In this document: positions 16,863 through 26,511 of the stretch, piece by piece
Layout: the number at the start of each line of letters is the position of its first letter
Position numbering within the stretch: the first letter of the stretch is position 1
Assembly (NCBI GenBank): GCA_028282465.1
Contig: JANQHX010000063.1
Location: 40,644-104,643, forward strand
Length of the DNA: 64,000 bases
DNA from: Gynuella sp.
GTDB taxonomy: Bacteria > Pseudomonadota > Gammaproteobacteria > Pseudomonadales > Natronospirillaceae
Direction of reading: 5' to 3'
Program-made: the position numbers and the translations under genes
Notes under the pieces: generated by a model
What the model saw: only the letters and a program-made list of their open reading frames with translations
Told to the model about the DNA's origin: nothing
The model's database searches: none

Positions 16863-18662
16863 TTAACTTGTGAGTTCAGTATCAGCCGATTGTGACACAT
16901 GCGGTTTTCTTCTCTTCGAGATGAAAAGCTGAGATTCCTTAGATTTTTTTGCCTCTTTTTTAGCCTGGGCAGCCAGGTTGGACACATCATGTGACGATCG
17001 ACAATGGTCAGTGTCTGGATTTACAACGCCTGCGGATACTGACACAAAACCAAAAAACTCCTTCTCTCCCTTACGGTTTTCGGCATAAATACCAGAGTTA
17101 TTAAGATCCTCAAAAGAATAGAGTTTGAGAACCGAGGAATTAAATTGTTCCAGAATTTTCTTGCTCTTCATTTGCCAATCGTTGCTGGTGAAAATAACAA
17201 CAAAGTCATCTCCTCCAATATGGCCTACGATGTCTTTTTCTGAATCAGTGTTCGACTTCAAAATGTTAGCCAGAGTAATAATGACCTCATCCCCGGCGGA
17301 ATAACCATATACATCATTAAAAGGTTTGAAGTTGTTTATGTCGAAATAGGCAACCCAAAAGCTTTCTTTGGCCAGTAGTTTTCGATTGATAGATTCGTCC
17401 AGAGGGACATTACCAGGAAGAAGGGTTAATGGATTCGCATACCTGGCGGTGGATATTTCTAATTCAGTGATGCGTTTTAACAGGGTTCTTACTTTACCCA
17501 TACCGGCGTATTGGCCTTGTCTGGTAATCACAAAGTCTTTGCTCAGATCTTGGTCTGGATCATTTGTGACTTTTTTGCTCACCTGTTCTATAGATTCAAA
17601 GGTTTCTACCGCGACAAAACTTGAGCACATAAACTCCTTTATGGGTTTACGACCGTGCAGATCTCTAAAGTAGCGCCCACTGAACAAATCCTGAATTTCT
17701 TTGCGAGTGACAATTCCAATGGGGTTGCCTCTTTCAGTCACCGGGATGGTCGCTAGTAATGTATCTTTATGGAATAGGTCTGCCACATTTTCAGTAGACA
17801 TTGATGGCGAAATCGGAGTGACCGGGCTAATCATACTCTCAGCATCGGATCTTTGATTCTGGGCTGGATTATCTGCGACTGATTTGTCCGCTTGTAAAAA
17901 CCCAGGTAGGAATTTATCTGGTATTTCGCTTATGGGTGCTGCGACCGTGCCTTGAATCGCTTTTACGCCACAATTTTCGAGTACATTTAATTCGTTTTGT
18001 GTCTCTATGCCCGTAGCTATTACTTTGCAGTTTATGGTCTCAGCTAGGGCTGTAATAGACTGAACCGCGGCTTTCTTACTGAAGCTTCTTTCAATGCCCT
18101 CTACTGATATTTTGGAGAGCTTTACGAATTCTGGTTGTGATCCTACCCAGGTTCCTAAACGACCCATTGCGGATCCAGACCAGTGGGTGCAAATACTTAA
18201 ATTCGTTGCTTTAATTGAGTCTATAGCGGGTCTAATTTTTTGGTAACCACCAAATTCGTAGGGATTAGGAAACTGCAAAACCACTGATTCACTATTAATA
18301 TCAGTGCGGTTAATTAAGTCTGAAAAAACGTCAAAAATAGATTCGAAATTTAATAATGTTTGACTGTGAATATTTAGAAATAACAATCCAGACAGCTGCA
18401 TGTCTAAATACGCCACAAAAGATGAATACCAATAAGACAGTTCAAGTTGCAGTTGCAAACCTTGGTTAATGGCTGCTTTTGTTAAAATATCGGGATCGAA
18501 ATAAATGCTATTTTCAGGGCCTCGCAAAAAAGATTCATAACCGATTATCTGGCCTGGGTTTATTCCAAATATGGGTTGAAAGTGCGGGGTAAATTCCCGA
18601 TCAGAGATAACCTGACTAAGATCATGATGCATTTCGTCAGACATTTTAGAGCTCGACACCAT
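16863..18662 (-). CDS. EAL-CBS-GGDEF signalling protein with degenerate EAL
   Basis: A 599-residue cytoplasmic protein in three parts. About 20-260 is an EAL-like domain (HFQPIFGINPGQIIGYESFL; ATGIET). About 290-390 is a CBS pair (IPVTERGNPIGIVTRKEIQD). About 415-585 is a GGDEF domain (AYFDINNFKPFNDVYGYSAG; HIGGDDFVVIF). In the EAL part the residues that normally bind metal are replaced: ESF for EAL, HWSGSAMG for the DDFGTG loop, KLSK for KID. It is therefore probably not a phosphodiesterase and may bind nucleotide. The GGDDF site looks usable for making cyclic di-GMP. The start is uncertain (ATG 18662, ATG 18644 or TTG 18677). Confidence 0.88.
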   Translation of the reverse strand: MVSSSKMSDEMHHDLSQVISDREFTPHFQPIFGINPGQIIGYESFLRGPENSIYFDPDILTKAAINQGLQLQLELSYWYSSFVAYLDMQLSGLLFLNIHSQTLLNFESIFDVFSDLINRTDINSESVVLQFPNPYEFGGYQKIRPAIDSIKATNLSICTHWSGSAMGRLGTWVGSQPEFVKLSKISVEGIERSFSKKAAVQSITALAETINCKVIATGIETQNELNVLENCGVKAIQGTVAAPISEIPDKFLPGFLQADKSVADNPAQNQRSDAESMISPVTPISPSMSTENVADLFHKDTLLATIPVTERGNPIGIVTRKEIQDLFSGRYFRDLHGRKPIKEFMCSSFVAVETFESIEQVSKKVTNDPDQDLSKDFVITRQGQYAGMGKVRTLLKRITELEISTARYANPLTLLPGNVPLDESINRKLLAKESFWVAYFDINNFKPFNDVYGYSAGDEVIITLANILKSNTDSEKDIVGHIGGDDFVVIFTSNDWQMKSKKILEQFNSSVLKLYSFEDLNNSGIYAENRKGEKEFFGFVSVSAGVVNPDTDHCRSSHDVSNLAAQAKKEAKKSKESQLFISKRRKPHVSQSADTELTS

Positions 18663-18677
18663 ATCCAAAATATTCAA

Positions 18678-18913
18678 AAAACAAGTCTTAAGCCTTTAAT
18701 AAACACTCTAGCATTCAAAATTACGATTAAATAAGTGAACGCTAAATTATATTTTATGGTAACGGTTATTTGTAAAGGAAATATTTAGTGATATACGACA
18801 ATTTAGGTCAACTTTTAGATTGATTTGTCCAAATTGTTGTTTTAGTGAGCAGTTAAGTCGATTGTGGTGAGATTCAAGCGCGCCGCTATTTGAAAACTTA
18901 GTTAGAAAAACTC
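18678..18913. other. Intergenic region upstream of the EAL-CBS-GGDEF gene
   Basis: AT-rich stretch without a reading frame I can support; it should hold the promoter of the signalling gene to its left. An imperfect inverted repeat ACAATTTAGG/CCAAATTGT (18798-18847) with a 31-base loop is the only structure I noticed, and its role is unknown. Confidence 0.35.
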
Positions 18914-18943
18914 AAAAAGCTGCGCCTAATGGACACAGCTTTT
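18914..18943 (-). terminator. Intrinsic terminator of metG
   Basis: An 8-base stem AAAAGCTG/CAGCTTTT with a 13-base loop. Leftward it is followed by TTTTTGAGTTTTT. It lies about 45 bases past the metG stop. Confidence 0.75.
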
Positions 18944-18988
18944 AGTAAATAAACAGTATTGCAAATGAGGTGAACGGGCTATTTCAAA

Positions 18989-21043
18989 TTAAGAGACTTT
19001 CATTCCCGGCTGACATTCTTCATGAGCTTCAAGAATCCAGAATTCTTTCTCACCAGCGGCCAGTACCATGCCTTGGCTCATTCCAAATTTCATTTTCCTT
19101 GGGGCTAGGTTGGCAACGAGGACCAGATTCTTACCCACTAGTTCCTCAGGTTGGTATTTACTTTTGATACCCGAGAAAACATGGCGTTCGCCAATTTCTT
19201 CACCCACATCCAATGTCAGAGATAACAATTTGTCTGCGCCTTCAACATGGTCGGCTTTAATAACCTTGGCAACCCGAAGGTCAACTTTAACGAAATCGTC
19301 AAAAGTAATTTCGTTTGAGTCAGCTTCAGCTTTATTGCTCTGCTTTTTCTTAGTGACTTCTTTGGTCGTACTACTTGCACTAGTGAGAGCAGCTTCAGCT
19401 TCGGCGGCTGCCTTGGTGGCTTCAACCATTTTTTCCACGGTGTCTTTCTCGATACGTGTCATCAATGGTTTAAATTTATTGATGCTGTGGCCAGTCAATG
19501 GAATCGTTGAAGCATCCCAATCTAAGTTATCTAGATTCATAAAGGCTTGAGCTTTTTGAGCCATATTGGGAACCACAGGTGCCAAGTAAGTAATAATTAC
19601 TCTGAACAGGTTGATGCCCATGGAGCAGATGTTTAGAACCTCTTGCTCTGTACCTTCTTGTTTGCTTAATGACCAAGGGGCTTTTTCTTGGATGTATTCG
19701 TTTGCTTTGTCTGCCAAAGCCATAATTTGGCGCAGGGCCTTAGCGTATTCTCGATTTTCATAGAGTTGCGCAATCACGGCACCTGCTTCGGTGAAATGGG
19801 CATACAGTTCTGGTTCTGAAACGGTCTCGGAAAGTATTCCGCCAGACTTTTTCACAAAGCCTGCACAACGGCTTGCGATGTTCACTACTTTGTTGACGAG
19901 ATCGGTATTCACCTTTTGAACAAAATCTTCAAGATTCAAATCCAAATCTTCAACACCATTGCCTAGTTTTGCAGCGTAATAATAGCGAAGATATTCTGGG
20001 TTAAGGTACTCAAGATAAGTTCTAGCCATAATGAACGTACCGCGGCTCTTAGACATTTTTTCGCCATTCACAGTGACATATCCATGCGCCCATACTCCAT
20101 CTGGCTTGCGGAAGCCTGAAGTTTCTAACATCACAGGCCAAAATAAGGCGTGGAAAGCAATGATGTCTTTTCCGATATTGTGATAAAGCTCTGTGTTTGC
20201 GCCTTCTTTCCAGTATTCATCGAACTCCAGACCCTCAGTTCGGTCGCACAGGTTTTTAAACGAAGCCATGTAACCTACTGGCGCGTCTAGCCAGACATAG
20301 AAGTATTTGCCTGGAGCATCGGGAATTTCAAAACCGAAGTAAGGAGCATCCCTGGATATATCCCAATCTTGCAGACCATTGTCTAACCATTCCGCTAGTT
20401 TGTTCGCGACGGCTTCATTTAGGGTGCCCGAACGGGTCCATTTTTGGAGCATGTCTGTGTAATCAGAAACCGATAGAAAATAATGTTCCGATTCTTTTTC
20501 AATTGGGGTCGCACCAGAAATAACGGATTTCGGATTGATTAAGTCTGTCGGCGAATAAGTGCTTGAGCAAACTTCGCAATTGTCGCCATATTGATCTTCA
20601 GCACCACATTTAGGGCAGGTGCCTTTGATGTAACGATCAGCTAAAAACATCTCTTTTTCCGGGTCATAAGCCTGACTAATGCTCTTAGTCTTGATTACTC
20701 CTTTGGCTTTACACTCTTTGTAGATGAACTCAGATAATGCTCGGTTTTCATCAGAATGAGTCGAGTAATAGTTGTCATACTTAACCAAGAAATCTTCGAA
20801 GTCTTTGCGATGTTCGGCATTGGTTTTGTCAATCAATTGCTCGGGTGTGATGCCTTCTCTTTCAGCACGCAGCATGATTGCGGTGCCATGGGTATCATCG
20901 GCACAAACAGCAATACAGTGGTTGCCTCGCTGATTCTGAAAACGAGCCCAGATGTCAGTTTGAATGTGCTCCAGCATATGGCCTAAATGAATAGGGCCGT
21001 TGGCGTAGGGAAGGGCGCTGGTCAAAAGAATCTTTCTGCTCAT
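18989..21043 (-). CDS. metG: Methionyl-tRNA synthetase
   Basis: Charges tRNA-Met with methionine. The 684-residue protein has the class I signatures HLGH (in [11 protein letters not shown]) and KMSKS ([12 protein letters not shown]). The connective zinc knuckle is [19 protein letters not shown]-terminal EMAP/Trbp111-type tRNA-binding domain begins at [14 protein letters not shown] and supports dimerisation. I start at ATG 21043 ([16 protein letters not shown]), the family's normal beginning; an in-frame start at 21082 would add 13 unrelated residues. It is divergent from mrp, a common arrangement. Confidence 0.96.
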   Translation of the reverse strand: MSRKILLTSALPYANGPIHLGHMLEHIQTDIWARFQNQRGNHCIAVCADDTHGTAIMLRAEREGITPEQLIDKTNAEHRKDFEDFLVKYDNYYSTHSDENRALSEFIYKECKAKGVIKTKSISQAYDPEKEMFLADRYIKGTCPKCGAEDQYGDNCEVCSSTYSPTDLINPKSVISGATPIEKESEHYFLSVSDYTDMLQKWTRSGTLNEAVANKLAEWLDNGLQDWDISRDAPYFGFEIPDAPGKYFYVWLDAPVGYMASFKNLCDRTEGLEFDEYWKEGANTELYHNIGKDIIAFHALFWPVMLETSGFRKPDGVWAHGYVTVNGEKMSKSRGTFIMARTYLEYLNPEYLRYYYAAKLGNGVEDLDLNLEDFVQKVNTDLVNKVVNIASRCAGFVKKSGGILSETVSEPELYAHFTEAGAVIAQLYENREYAKALRQIMALADKANEYIQEKAPWSLSKQEGTEQEVLNICSMGINLFRVIITYLAPVVPNMAQKAQAFMNLDNLDWDASTIPLTGHSINKFKPLMTRIEKDTVEKMVEATKAAAEAEAALTSASSTTKEVTKKKQSNKAEADSNEITFDDFVKVDLRVAKVIKADHVEGADKLLSLTLDVGEEIGERHVFSGIKSKYQPEELVGKNLVLVANLAPRKMKFGMSQGMVLAAGEKEFWILEAHEECQPGMKVS

Positions 21044-21212
21044 GGCTGACAGTCTGTCCTCAATAGAATTCGGGGTAACCAATAAAGGGGCGCAATAGTA
21101 CCTCAGCGGTTTGTGATCACCAAGAATTGCAGACTGAGATTAACCTCAATGATTGAAATTTCTGATTTGCCACCCATGTAAACCCCATTCGTTTTACATA
21201 TCTGGAACCAAA

Positions 21213-22301
21213 ATGTCTTCTGAATCTCTTGTTCTGCAACAGCTTTCAACCTTGTCTGACCCCTACTCTGGAAAATCAATTACCGACACCGCGAATAGCC
21301 TTGATGTGTCGGTTGACCAAGGTTCGATTAAGGTAGCAGCGGTGTGGCCATATCCAATCGGTAATTTTGGGGAAGGGTTGAAGTCTTTACTTAAATCCAA
21401 CCTGGAATTGGAGTTTGAAGGGTTCAGCGTCGAAATCGACCTAGCTTGGAAAGTTGATGCCCAAAGCATAGGCAATAATAAAGCTGCCTTAGATGGCGTA
21501 AAAAATATTATTGCGGTTGCTTCTGGTAAGGGCGGTGTAGGTAAAAGCACCACAACGGTTAACTTGGCTCTCGCGCTCGCCTCTGAAGGTGCCAGGGTTG
21601 GTATATTAGATGCCGATATCTACGGCCCTTCTCAAGGCATGATGCTGGGTGTTGACCCTGAAACCCGTCCAGAGACGATAGACAACCAGTGGTTTAAACC
21701 CGTTATGGCTCAGGGCTTACAAACCATGTCTATGGCTTATCTAGTTACGGAAAAAACACCCATGGTCTGGCGCGGCCCTATGGTGAGCGGTGCTCTTCAG
21801 CAGCTAATTCGTCAAACCAAATGGGATAATCTTGATTACTTAATGGTCGATATGCCTCCAGGTACTGGTGACATTCAGCTGACTTTTTCACAGCAGGTTC
21901 CAGCAACCGGTTCAGTCATCGTAACCACACCACAGGATATCGCATTACTGGATGCCAAAAAGGGTATTGAGATGTTTAGTAAAGTATCTATTCCGGTGAT
22001 TGGTGTGATCGAAAACATGGCAGTGCATGTGTGTTCGAATTGTGGTCATGAGGAACACATTTTTGGAGAGGCTGGCGGCAATCGTATCGCCGAAGAATAT
22101 GGCACTGAGCTGCTAGGCAGCATGCCTCTAGATCTGGATATCAGACTCCAATGTGATGAAGGCAAGCCCGTTGTTATCTCAGATCCAGAAGGGTCGATTG
22201 CTCAAAAATATAAGAATGCGGCGCTCAAAATGGCTGCATTGACCGCCTGTCAAAGCAATCTAGATGCTGTGATGCCTGAAATTGTGGTGTCTGACGATTA
22301 A
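21213..22301 (+). CDS. mrp: Iron-sulfur cluster carrier ATPase Mrp/ApbC
   Basis: P-loop ATPase that holds and delivers [4Fe-4S] clusters. The protein (362 residues from ATG 21213, with GGAA just upstream) has an N-terminal FeS-assembly (DUF59-like) domain, the deviant Walker A GKGGVGKST, the Walker B region LMVDMPPGTGDIQL and the cluster-binding CSNCG motif. An upstream in-frame ATG at 21153 would add 20 residues unlike the family. It is divergent from metG across about 170 bases. Confidence 0.95.
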   Translation: MSSESLVLQQLSTLSDPYSGKSITDTANSLDVSVDQGSIKVAAVWPYPIGNFGEGLKSLLKSNLELEFEGFSVEIDLAWKVDAQSIGNNKAALDGVKNIIAVASGKGGVGKSTTTVNLALALASEGARVGILDADIYGPSQGMMLGVDPETRPETIDNQWFKPVMAQGLQTMSMAYLVTEKTPMVWRGPMVSGALQQLIRQTKWDNLDYLMVDMPPGTGDIQLTFSQQVPATGSVIVTTPQDIALLDAKKGIEMFSKVSIPVIGVIENMAVHVCSNCGHEEHIFGEAGGNRIAEEYGTELLGSMPLDLDIRLQCDEGKPVVISDPEGSIAQKYKNAALKMAALTACQSNLDAVMPEIVVSDD

Positions 22302-22376
22302 CTAAATATGGTTCAAAATGAAGCCTTCTAACTTTTATGGTGTAATACCGTCAGTTAAAATAATTAGAGAACCTAC

Positions 22377-23030
22377 ATGAAAATAATAATGAAAGTGCTA
22401 CTTGGCTTAAGTGTTTGCGGGTTTGCTATTGCAGAAGATATTCAAGAAGGCACGTCTGCTCTGTTTCTAAAGGCAATGGCCGGCGGGTCCCATTACTATG
22501 GCATGGTTGGATTTGGTAAATATGATGGCTTTGGCAATAACGCTGGCTATTTTGCCTACGAAAAGTATGGCCCCAGAAAAGAACTGGAAGACAGTTTCGA
22601 AAATGAACCAGATGAGCTGTTCTATGTTGAACGATTCAGCCTAAAGGGCGAGGCTTACGTGACCCCTGAAACCGTTGGTACCAGCTTCGTCACTGGCGCA
22701 AAGGTCGACATCTATTATGGTCAGAGTGAATTCGAGGGAGGAGGTTACCAAGTGGATGCTTTCGGTTTGGGCATGGGTATTGTGATGAATCCTATACCTA
22801 GCTTAAAACGGTTGTATCTAACTGTTGGTGGTTCAATTGAGCCAGAGTTTCTGGCATTAAATTGGAAATCTCCCGGCAACTATCAATACAATTGGTATGC
22901 AGAAGCTGAATTTTTTATCACTTCGAAAATCGCTGCTACATGGCAGCAGGTTTCCTTTGGGGTAGGTGATTCAGATGGCAATGAAAATATCATTAATACA
23001 TCAATGCTGGGGTTAAGAGTCGCTTTTTAA
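22377..23030 (+). CDS. Predicted outer-membrane beta-barrel protein
   Basis: A 217-residue protein with a signal peptide (LLGLSVCGFAIA, cleavage before EDIQ). Its mature part alternates polar and hydrophobic residues and is rich in Gly, Tyr and Phe, ending in the aromatic C-terminus RVAF expected of barrel proteins recognised by the Bam machine. Short repeats such as YGMVGFGKYDGFG and KVDIYYGQSEFEGGGYQVDA are consistent with strands. It may belong near the YfaZ family, but that is a guess. Its stop overlaps the convergent regulator gene by 18 bases. Confidence 0.65.
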   Translation: MKIIMKVLLGLSVCGFAIAEDIQEGTSALFLKAMAGGSHYYGMVGFGKYDGFGNNAGYFAYEKYGPRKELEDSFENEPDELFYVERFSLKGEAYVTPETVGTSFVTGAKVDIYYGQSEFEGGGYQVDAFGLGMGIVMNPIPSLKRLYLTVGGSIEPEFLALNWKSPGNYQYNWYAEAEFFITSKIAATWQQVSFGVGDSDGNENIINTSMLGLRVAF

Positions 23031-24560
23031 AAACGGGTTCAACTCGTAAGTCAGCATCACCAGTTCGCTGTACTCAATAAGCGCATTAACGATTCTAGGG
23101 GAAAAATCATTCCCCTTTTTTAATTTAAAATCTTCAAGTAGTTCTTCGAAGGCGCCAGGACTATTACAGTTCTTTAAAATACATTGTTCATCAAAAGCGG
23201 ATGCAACCGCGACGATCTGAGCGGCTTCACTAATTTCATTTCCTTTTAGACCGTCCGGGTAGCCGGTACCGTCCCACTTTTCATGGTGATGTCTTGCCAC
23301 ATCTGCAGCACATTTTAGTAATGGGTTTTTGCCTCTAGATAACAATAAGCGTTCGCCTTTTATTGTGTGGCTTTGATAAAGCTGCTTTTGTTCTTGAGTG
23401 AGGGCGTTGCTGCAATTTTGCAATTCATCTGGAATCAGAATTTTGCCAATATTATGGAGCGAAGACGCTCGTTTAATTTCTTCGGCTTTTTCGTTTTCCA
23501 TCCCTAGACCTTTAGCCAGTAAGAATGAAATGTCTGAAATTCTTTTTAAGCTGTTATGACTGCTTTTATTTCTACTCTCTATGGTATCGCCTAATAGATA
23601 TACCAATTCTAATTGAGCTTGCGCTAACTGGGACTGCAAGAATAAGGTTTCAAAGGCGGTAAAAACGTGTCTACAAAAAATGTATAGATGTTTGTTATGA
23701 AGCTTATTTCTCTCTGGTATGTCCTCCAAATGGATGACAGATATTCGGTTATTGGTGCCCTTTAAAAGAAACAAATAGCGATTTCGCTGACTCACCACTC
23801 GAAAGCCGTCTTGAATAGGCATTAGAAGTTCTTTTTGTAAATCAGGAATTAAAGGTAAAGCGCTTTTGCCAAATTGGTTTTGGTACTTACCAACTCCAGC
23901 CGCTATGACGAATTCTCGAGATTCTTGATAGGCTACCAGCCCACTATAAGGCTGATTACAATTAGGTAAGATTGCGCTTACTTGTACTAATAAGCTTTTA
24001 GCGAAATCATCATAGAATGATTCTTTGTAGACCTTAGATGTTGCTTTGATTATTTTTTTTAAACCCTGATTGGCATGTTCTAACTCAGATATTCCTTTAT
24101 AGGAGCGCAGGCTAGATACAACTGCAGATTTGAGTTTTACGGCGGTCAGTTCAGTTTTTTCTTTATAATCGTTAATGTCGTATCTTGAAATGATTTGCTC
24201 TTCAGGCGCTTCCCCAGGCTGCCCGGTTCTTAAGATAATCCTCATTTCAGAATACTGAAGATCGTTACGGATATAATCAATCAGATCCAAGCCCGAATGG
24301 CCGTACTCCATGACAACATCCATTAGGCAAACGGATATGTCGGGGTTTTGTTGGAAAAGTAGTTTCCCTTCGTCGGTATTGAAGGCGCTTAGAAACTGGA
24401 CTGGTCGAGAATCATAAATTAAATCTTTTAGCGCCATTTTAGTGACTAGATGAACATCCAATTCATCATCAACAATTGCGACTTTCCAAGGCTTAATCCT
24501 CGGCTCAGGCTTTGCAATATTGGGTTCAGACGCGTAAATGAGTTCGTCGCTATTACTCAT
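23013..24560 (-). CDS. Response regulator REC-DUF3369-HD-GYP with altered metal site
   Basis: A 515-residue regulator. An N-terminal receiver domain (about 25-150) has acidic DD31-32 and phospho-acceptor D81 in CLMDVVM. A DUF3369-like sensor region (about 165-315) is followed by an HD-GYP output domain (about 320-500) that keeps HHEKWDGTGYPDGL. However, the HD pair is HN (residues 369-370, LHNIGK) and the conserved VADVFDAL helix is VASAFDEQ, so two metal ligands of the phosphodiesterase site are missing. It may therefore be a binding or scaffold protein rather than an active cyclic-di-GMP phosphodiesterase. No partner kinase is adjacent. Confidence 0.88.
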   Translation of the reverse strand: MSNSDELIYASEPNIAKPEPRIKPWKVAIVDDELDVHLVTKMALKDLIYDSRPVQFLSAFNTDEGKLLFQQNPDISVCLMDVVMEYGHSGLDLIDYIRNDLQYSEMRIILRTGQPGEAPEEQIISRYDINDYKEKTELTAVKLKSAVVSSLRSYKGISELEHANQGLKKIIKATSKVYKESFYDDFAKSLLVQVSAILPNCNQPYSGLVAYQESREFVIAAGVGKYQNQFGKSALPLIPDLQKELLMPIQDGFRVVSQRNRYLFLLKGTNNRISVIHLEDIPERNKLHNKHLYIFCRHVFTAFETLFLQSQLAQAQLELVYLLGDTIESRNKSSHNSLKRISDISFLLAKGLGMENEKAEEIKRASSLHNIGKILIPDELQNCSNALTQEQKQLYQSHTIKGERLLLSRGKNPLLKCAADVARHHHEKWDGTGYPDGLKGNEISEAAQIVAVASAFDEQCILKNCNSPGAFEELLEDFKLKKGNDFSPRIVNALIEYSELVMLTYELNPFLKSDS

Positions 24561-24719
24561 ATCCAGATTGTTTAATTGATTATTCTTGGGTCACTTTAAC
24601 TAGGTGAAAAAATAGATTCAATGATTTGATTTGAATTAAATGACAGTTCGCGGGTATTTGATAGGTTATTTGTGCAAGAAAATTAATAATTTAGAGTGGA
24701 AAGCTCGACAAAGAAATAA

Positions 24720-24745
24720 GGGCGATCTGATTAACTAAATCGCCC
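24720..24745 (-). terminator. Hairpin behind ldhA
   Basis: Perfect 7-base stem GGGCGAT/ATCGCCC with a 12-base loop. Leftward it is followed by TTATTTCTTT. It sits 12 bases after the ldhA stop. Confidence 0.7.
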
Positions 24746-24756
24746 AGGAAAACAGG

Positions 24757-25749
24757 TTATTTTCTTTTTACCCACTGAACTTGATCTTCTTTACCATCTT
24801 CAACACCGTTGAGGTTCGCAATGGTGACATTAGCAATAGCAGACAATGCTTCACGAGTAAAAAAGGCTTGGTGACCAGTGACTACTACGTTTGGAAAGGT
24901 AATTAAGCGAGCAAAAACATCGTCTAACAGCATGTCATTTGAATAATCTTCAAAGAATAAATTAGCTTCTTCTTCGTAAACATCTAAACCCAGGTAACCA
25001 ATTTGGCCGGATTTTAAGGCTTCAATGACCGCTCTAGTATCAATGAGCGCACCTCTGCTGGTGTTAATCAGCATGGTGCCTTTTTTCATTTGTCCAATTG
25101 TATTGGAGTTGATCAAATGCTTGGTTTGAGGAATTAACGGACAGTGTAAGCTGATGATATCTGATCTCTGCCATAGCTCGTGAGCTTCAACATAGCTACC
25201 CACTTCTTTCATAGCATCATTTTCATAAGGATCGCTTGCGATAACTTCGCAACCGAAGCCTTTCATAATTCTCGCGAAGCAAACTCCAATTTTACCAGTT
25301 CCAACGACACCAACGGTTTTGCCATGAAGATCAAAGCCCAATAAGCCGTTTAGGGAGTAGTCATTCTCTTTTACCCTATTAACGGCGCGGTGAATATTTC
25401 TGTTTAAGTCCAATATCAGTGCGACAGCATGTTCTGCCACAGCAAAGGGAGAATACTCAGGTACTCTCGCGATATGTAAGTCGTATTCTTCACATGCTTT
25501 TAAATCGACGTTATTGAATCCGGCACAGCGCATCGCCACCAGTTTGATGTTTGCTTCTTTCAACTGACGTACAGCTTCGCGATCTAGGGTGTCATTCACA
25601 AAGCAACAGACTGCATCGAATCCCGCTGCTAGAGGTGCCGTTTGCGCATTCATATGAGCTTCGAAAAACTCAAATTCATGCCGGCCATCGTTTGCATTTT
25701 CTAAGTGTAATTTGTCATAAGGCTTACTACTGAACACAGCAACTTTCAT
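24757..25749 (-). CDS. ldhA: D-lactate dehydrogenase (2-hydroxyacid dehydrogenase)
   Basis: NAD-dependent enzyme reducing pyruvate to D-lactate during fermentation. The 330 residues show the Rossmann motif GVVGTGKIGVCFARIMKGFG and the family's catalytic triad: Arg in INTSRGALIDT, Glu in DVYEEE and His in TGHQAFFT. The DVYEEEANLFFEDYS stretch is characteristic of the LdhA subgroup rather than phosphoglycerate dehydrogenase. GGAG precedes the ATG. It lies 12 bases behind the DUF3108 gene in the same direction, but a separate metabolic role is likely. Confidence 0.92.
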   Translation of the reverse strand: MKVAVFSSKPYDKLHLENANDGRHEFEFFEAHMNAQTAPLAAGFDAVCCFVNDTLDREAVRQLKEANIKLVAMRCAGFNNVDLKACEEYDLHIARVPEYSPFAVAEHAVALILDLNRNIHRAVNRVKENDYSLNGLLGFDLHGKTVGVVGTGKIGVCFARIMKGFGCEVIASDPYENDAMKEVGSYVEAHELWQRSDIISLHCPLIPQTKHLINSNTIGQMKKGTMLINTSRGALIDTRAVIEALKSGQIGYLGLDVYEEEANLFFEDYSNDMLLDDVFARLITFPNVVVTGHQAFFTREALSAIANVTIANLNGVEDGKEDQVQWVKRK

Positions 25750-25761
25750 GCTTACTCCTGT

Positions 25762-26511
25762 TTACTTGCCTTTAATTACTTTGCCATCCACTCGACCTGA
25801 GGTTGCTTCAATAAGGTCTACCAGTTGGCCATCTTTAAAATTCTGAAACTTTACTGGAACGTAATTCCAATTGGTTGCGAGCCACATGTACTTTTCTTCT
25901 GCCTTTCGATTGCCCTTGGTTTGTTTTAGTTTCAGAGTTTCCAGTTTGCCCATGGGTGTATTGAGCCATTCAATTCCAGAATGGGAAAACTGATATTTAA
26001 CCGGTTTGTTATACCTGAAAACGGAGTAAATCTCACTAAGACCTGTTTTGGGGAGGTTTAGAATGAGTTCCACTTGAAAACTCATAGGGTCGAACATGCT
26101 TGGCATGAGCTCGAAAGTTTTGCGTTTATTGTCGATAGCTAGCTTTATTTGATTATTGTCATATTTGTATTCGATTGATTTTCGTTCTTTAAAAAAGAAA
26201 AATTTATTTTCACTGGAATACTTAAGGGGTTTGACTTCAGATCCGTCCATTAAAAAATCGACAGACTCCTTAATGCGAATACCGCCTTTTTCTGAGTTTG
26301 TTTGGTATTGCCATTGTCCGTTTTGATCTAAAGAAAGAGAGGTTTCACCTTTTAGGGTAACTTTTACTGGGCTCAGCTTTTTGGCTTTTAGTTTGAGCTC
26401 AAAAGGTTTGAGCTCGATAAGATCAGCAAAGGCGAGAGGCGACCCACCTAAGAAACTGGTTAAAAAAATTGCGCTTAACAGATATCGATTAAGTTCGCGA
26501 ATCCACAACAT
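25762..26511 (-). CDS. DUF3108 family exported protein
   Basis: A 249-residue protein with a signal peptide (LLSAIFLTSFLGGSPLAFA) and a beta-rich mature domain matching DUF3108: an N-terminal LKAKKLSPVKVTLKGE strand pair, a central FMDGSEVKPLKYS segment and a C-terminal YVPVKFQNFKDGQ. The family is found in the periplasm and its function is unknown. It overlaps the 3' end of purN by 23 bases, a linkage also seen in pseudomonads. Confidence 0.8.
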   Translation of the reverse strand: MLWIRELNRYLLSAIFLTSFLGGSPLAFADLIELKPFELKLKAKKLSPVKVTLKGETSLSLDQNGQWQYQTNSEKGGIRIKESVDFLMDGSEVKPLKYSSENKFFFFKERKSIEYKYDNNQIKLAIDNKRKTFELMPSMFDPMSFQVELILNLPKTGLSEIYSVFRYNKPVKYQFSHSGIEWLNTPMGKLETLKLKQTKGNRKAEEKYMWLATNWNYVPVKFQNFKDGQLVDLIEATSGRVDGKVIKGK

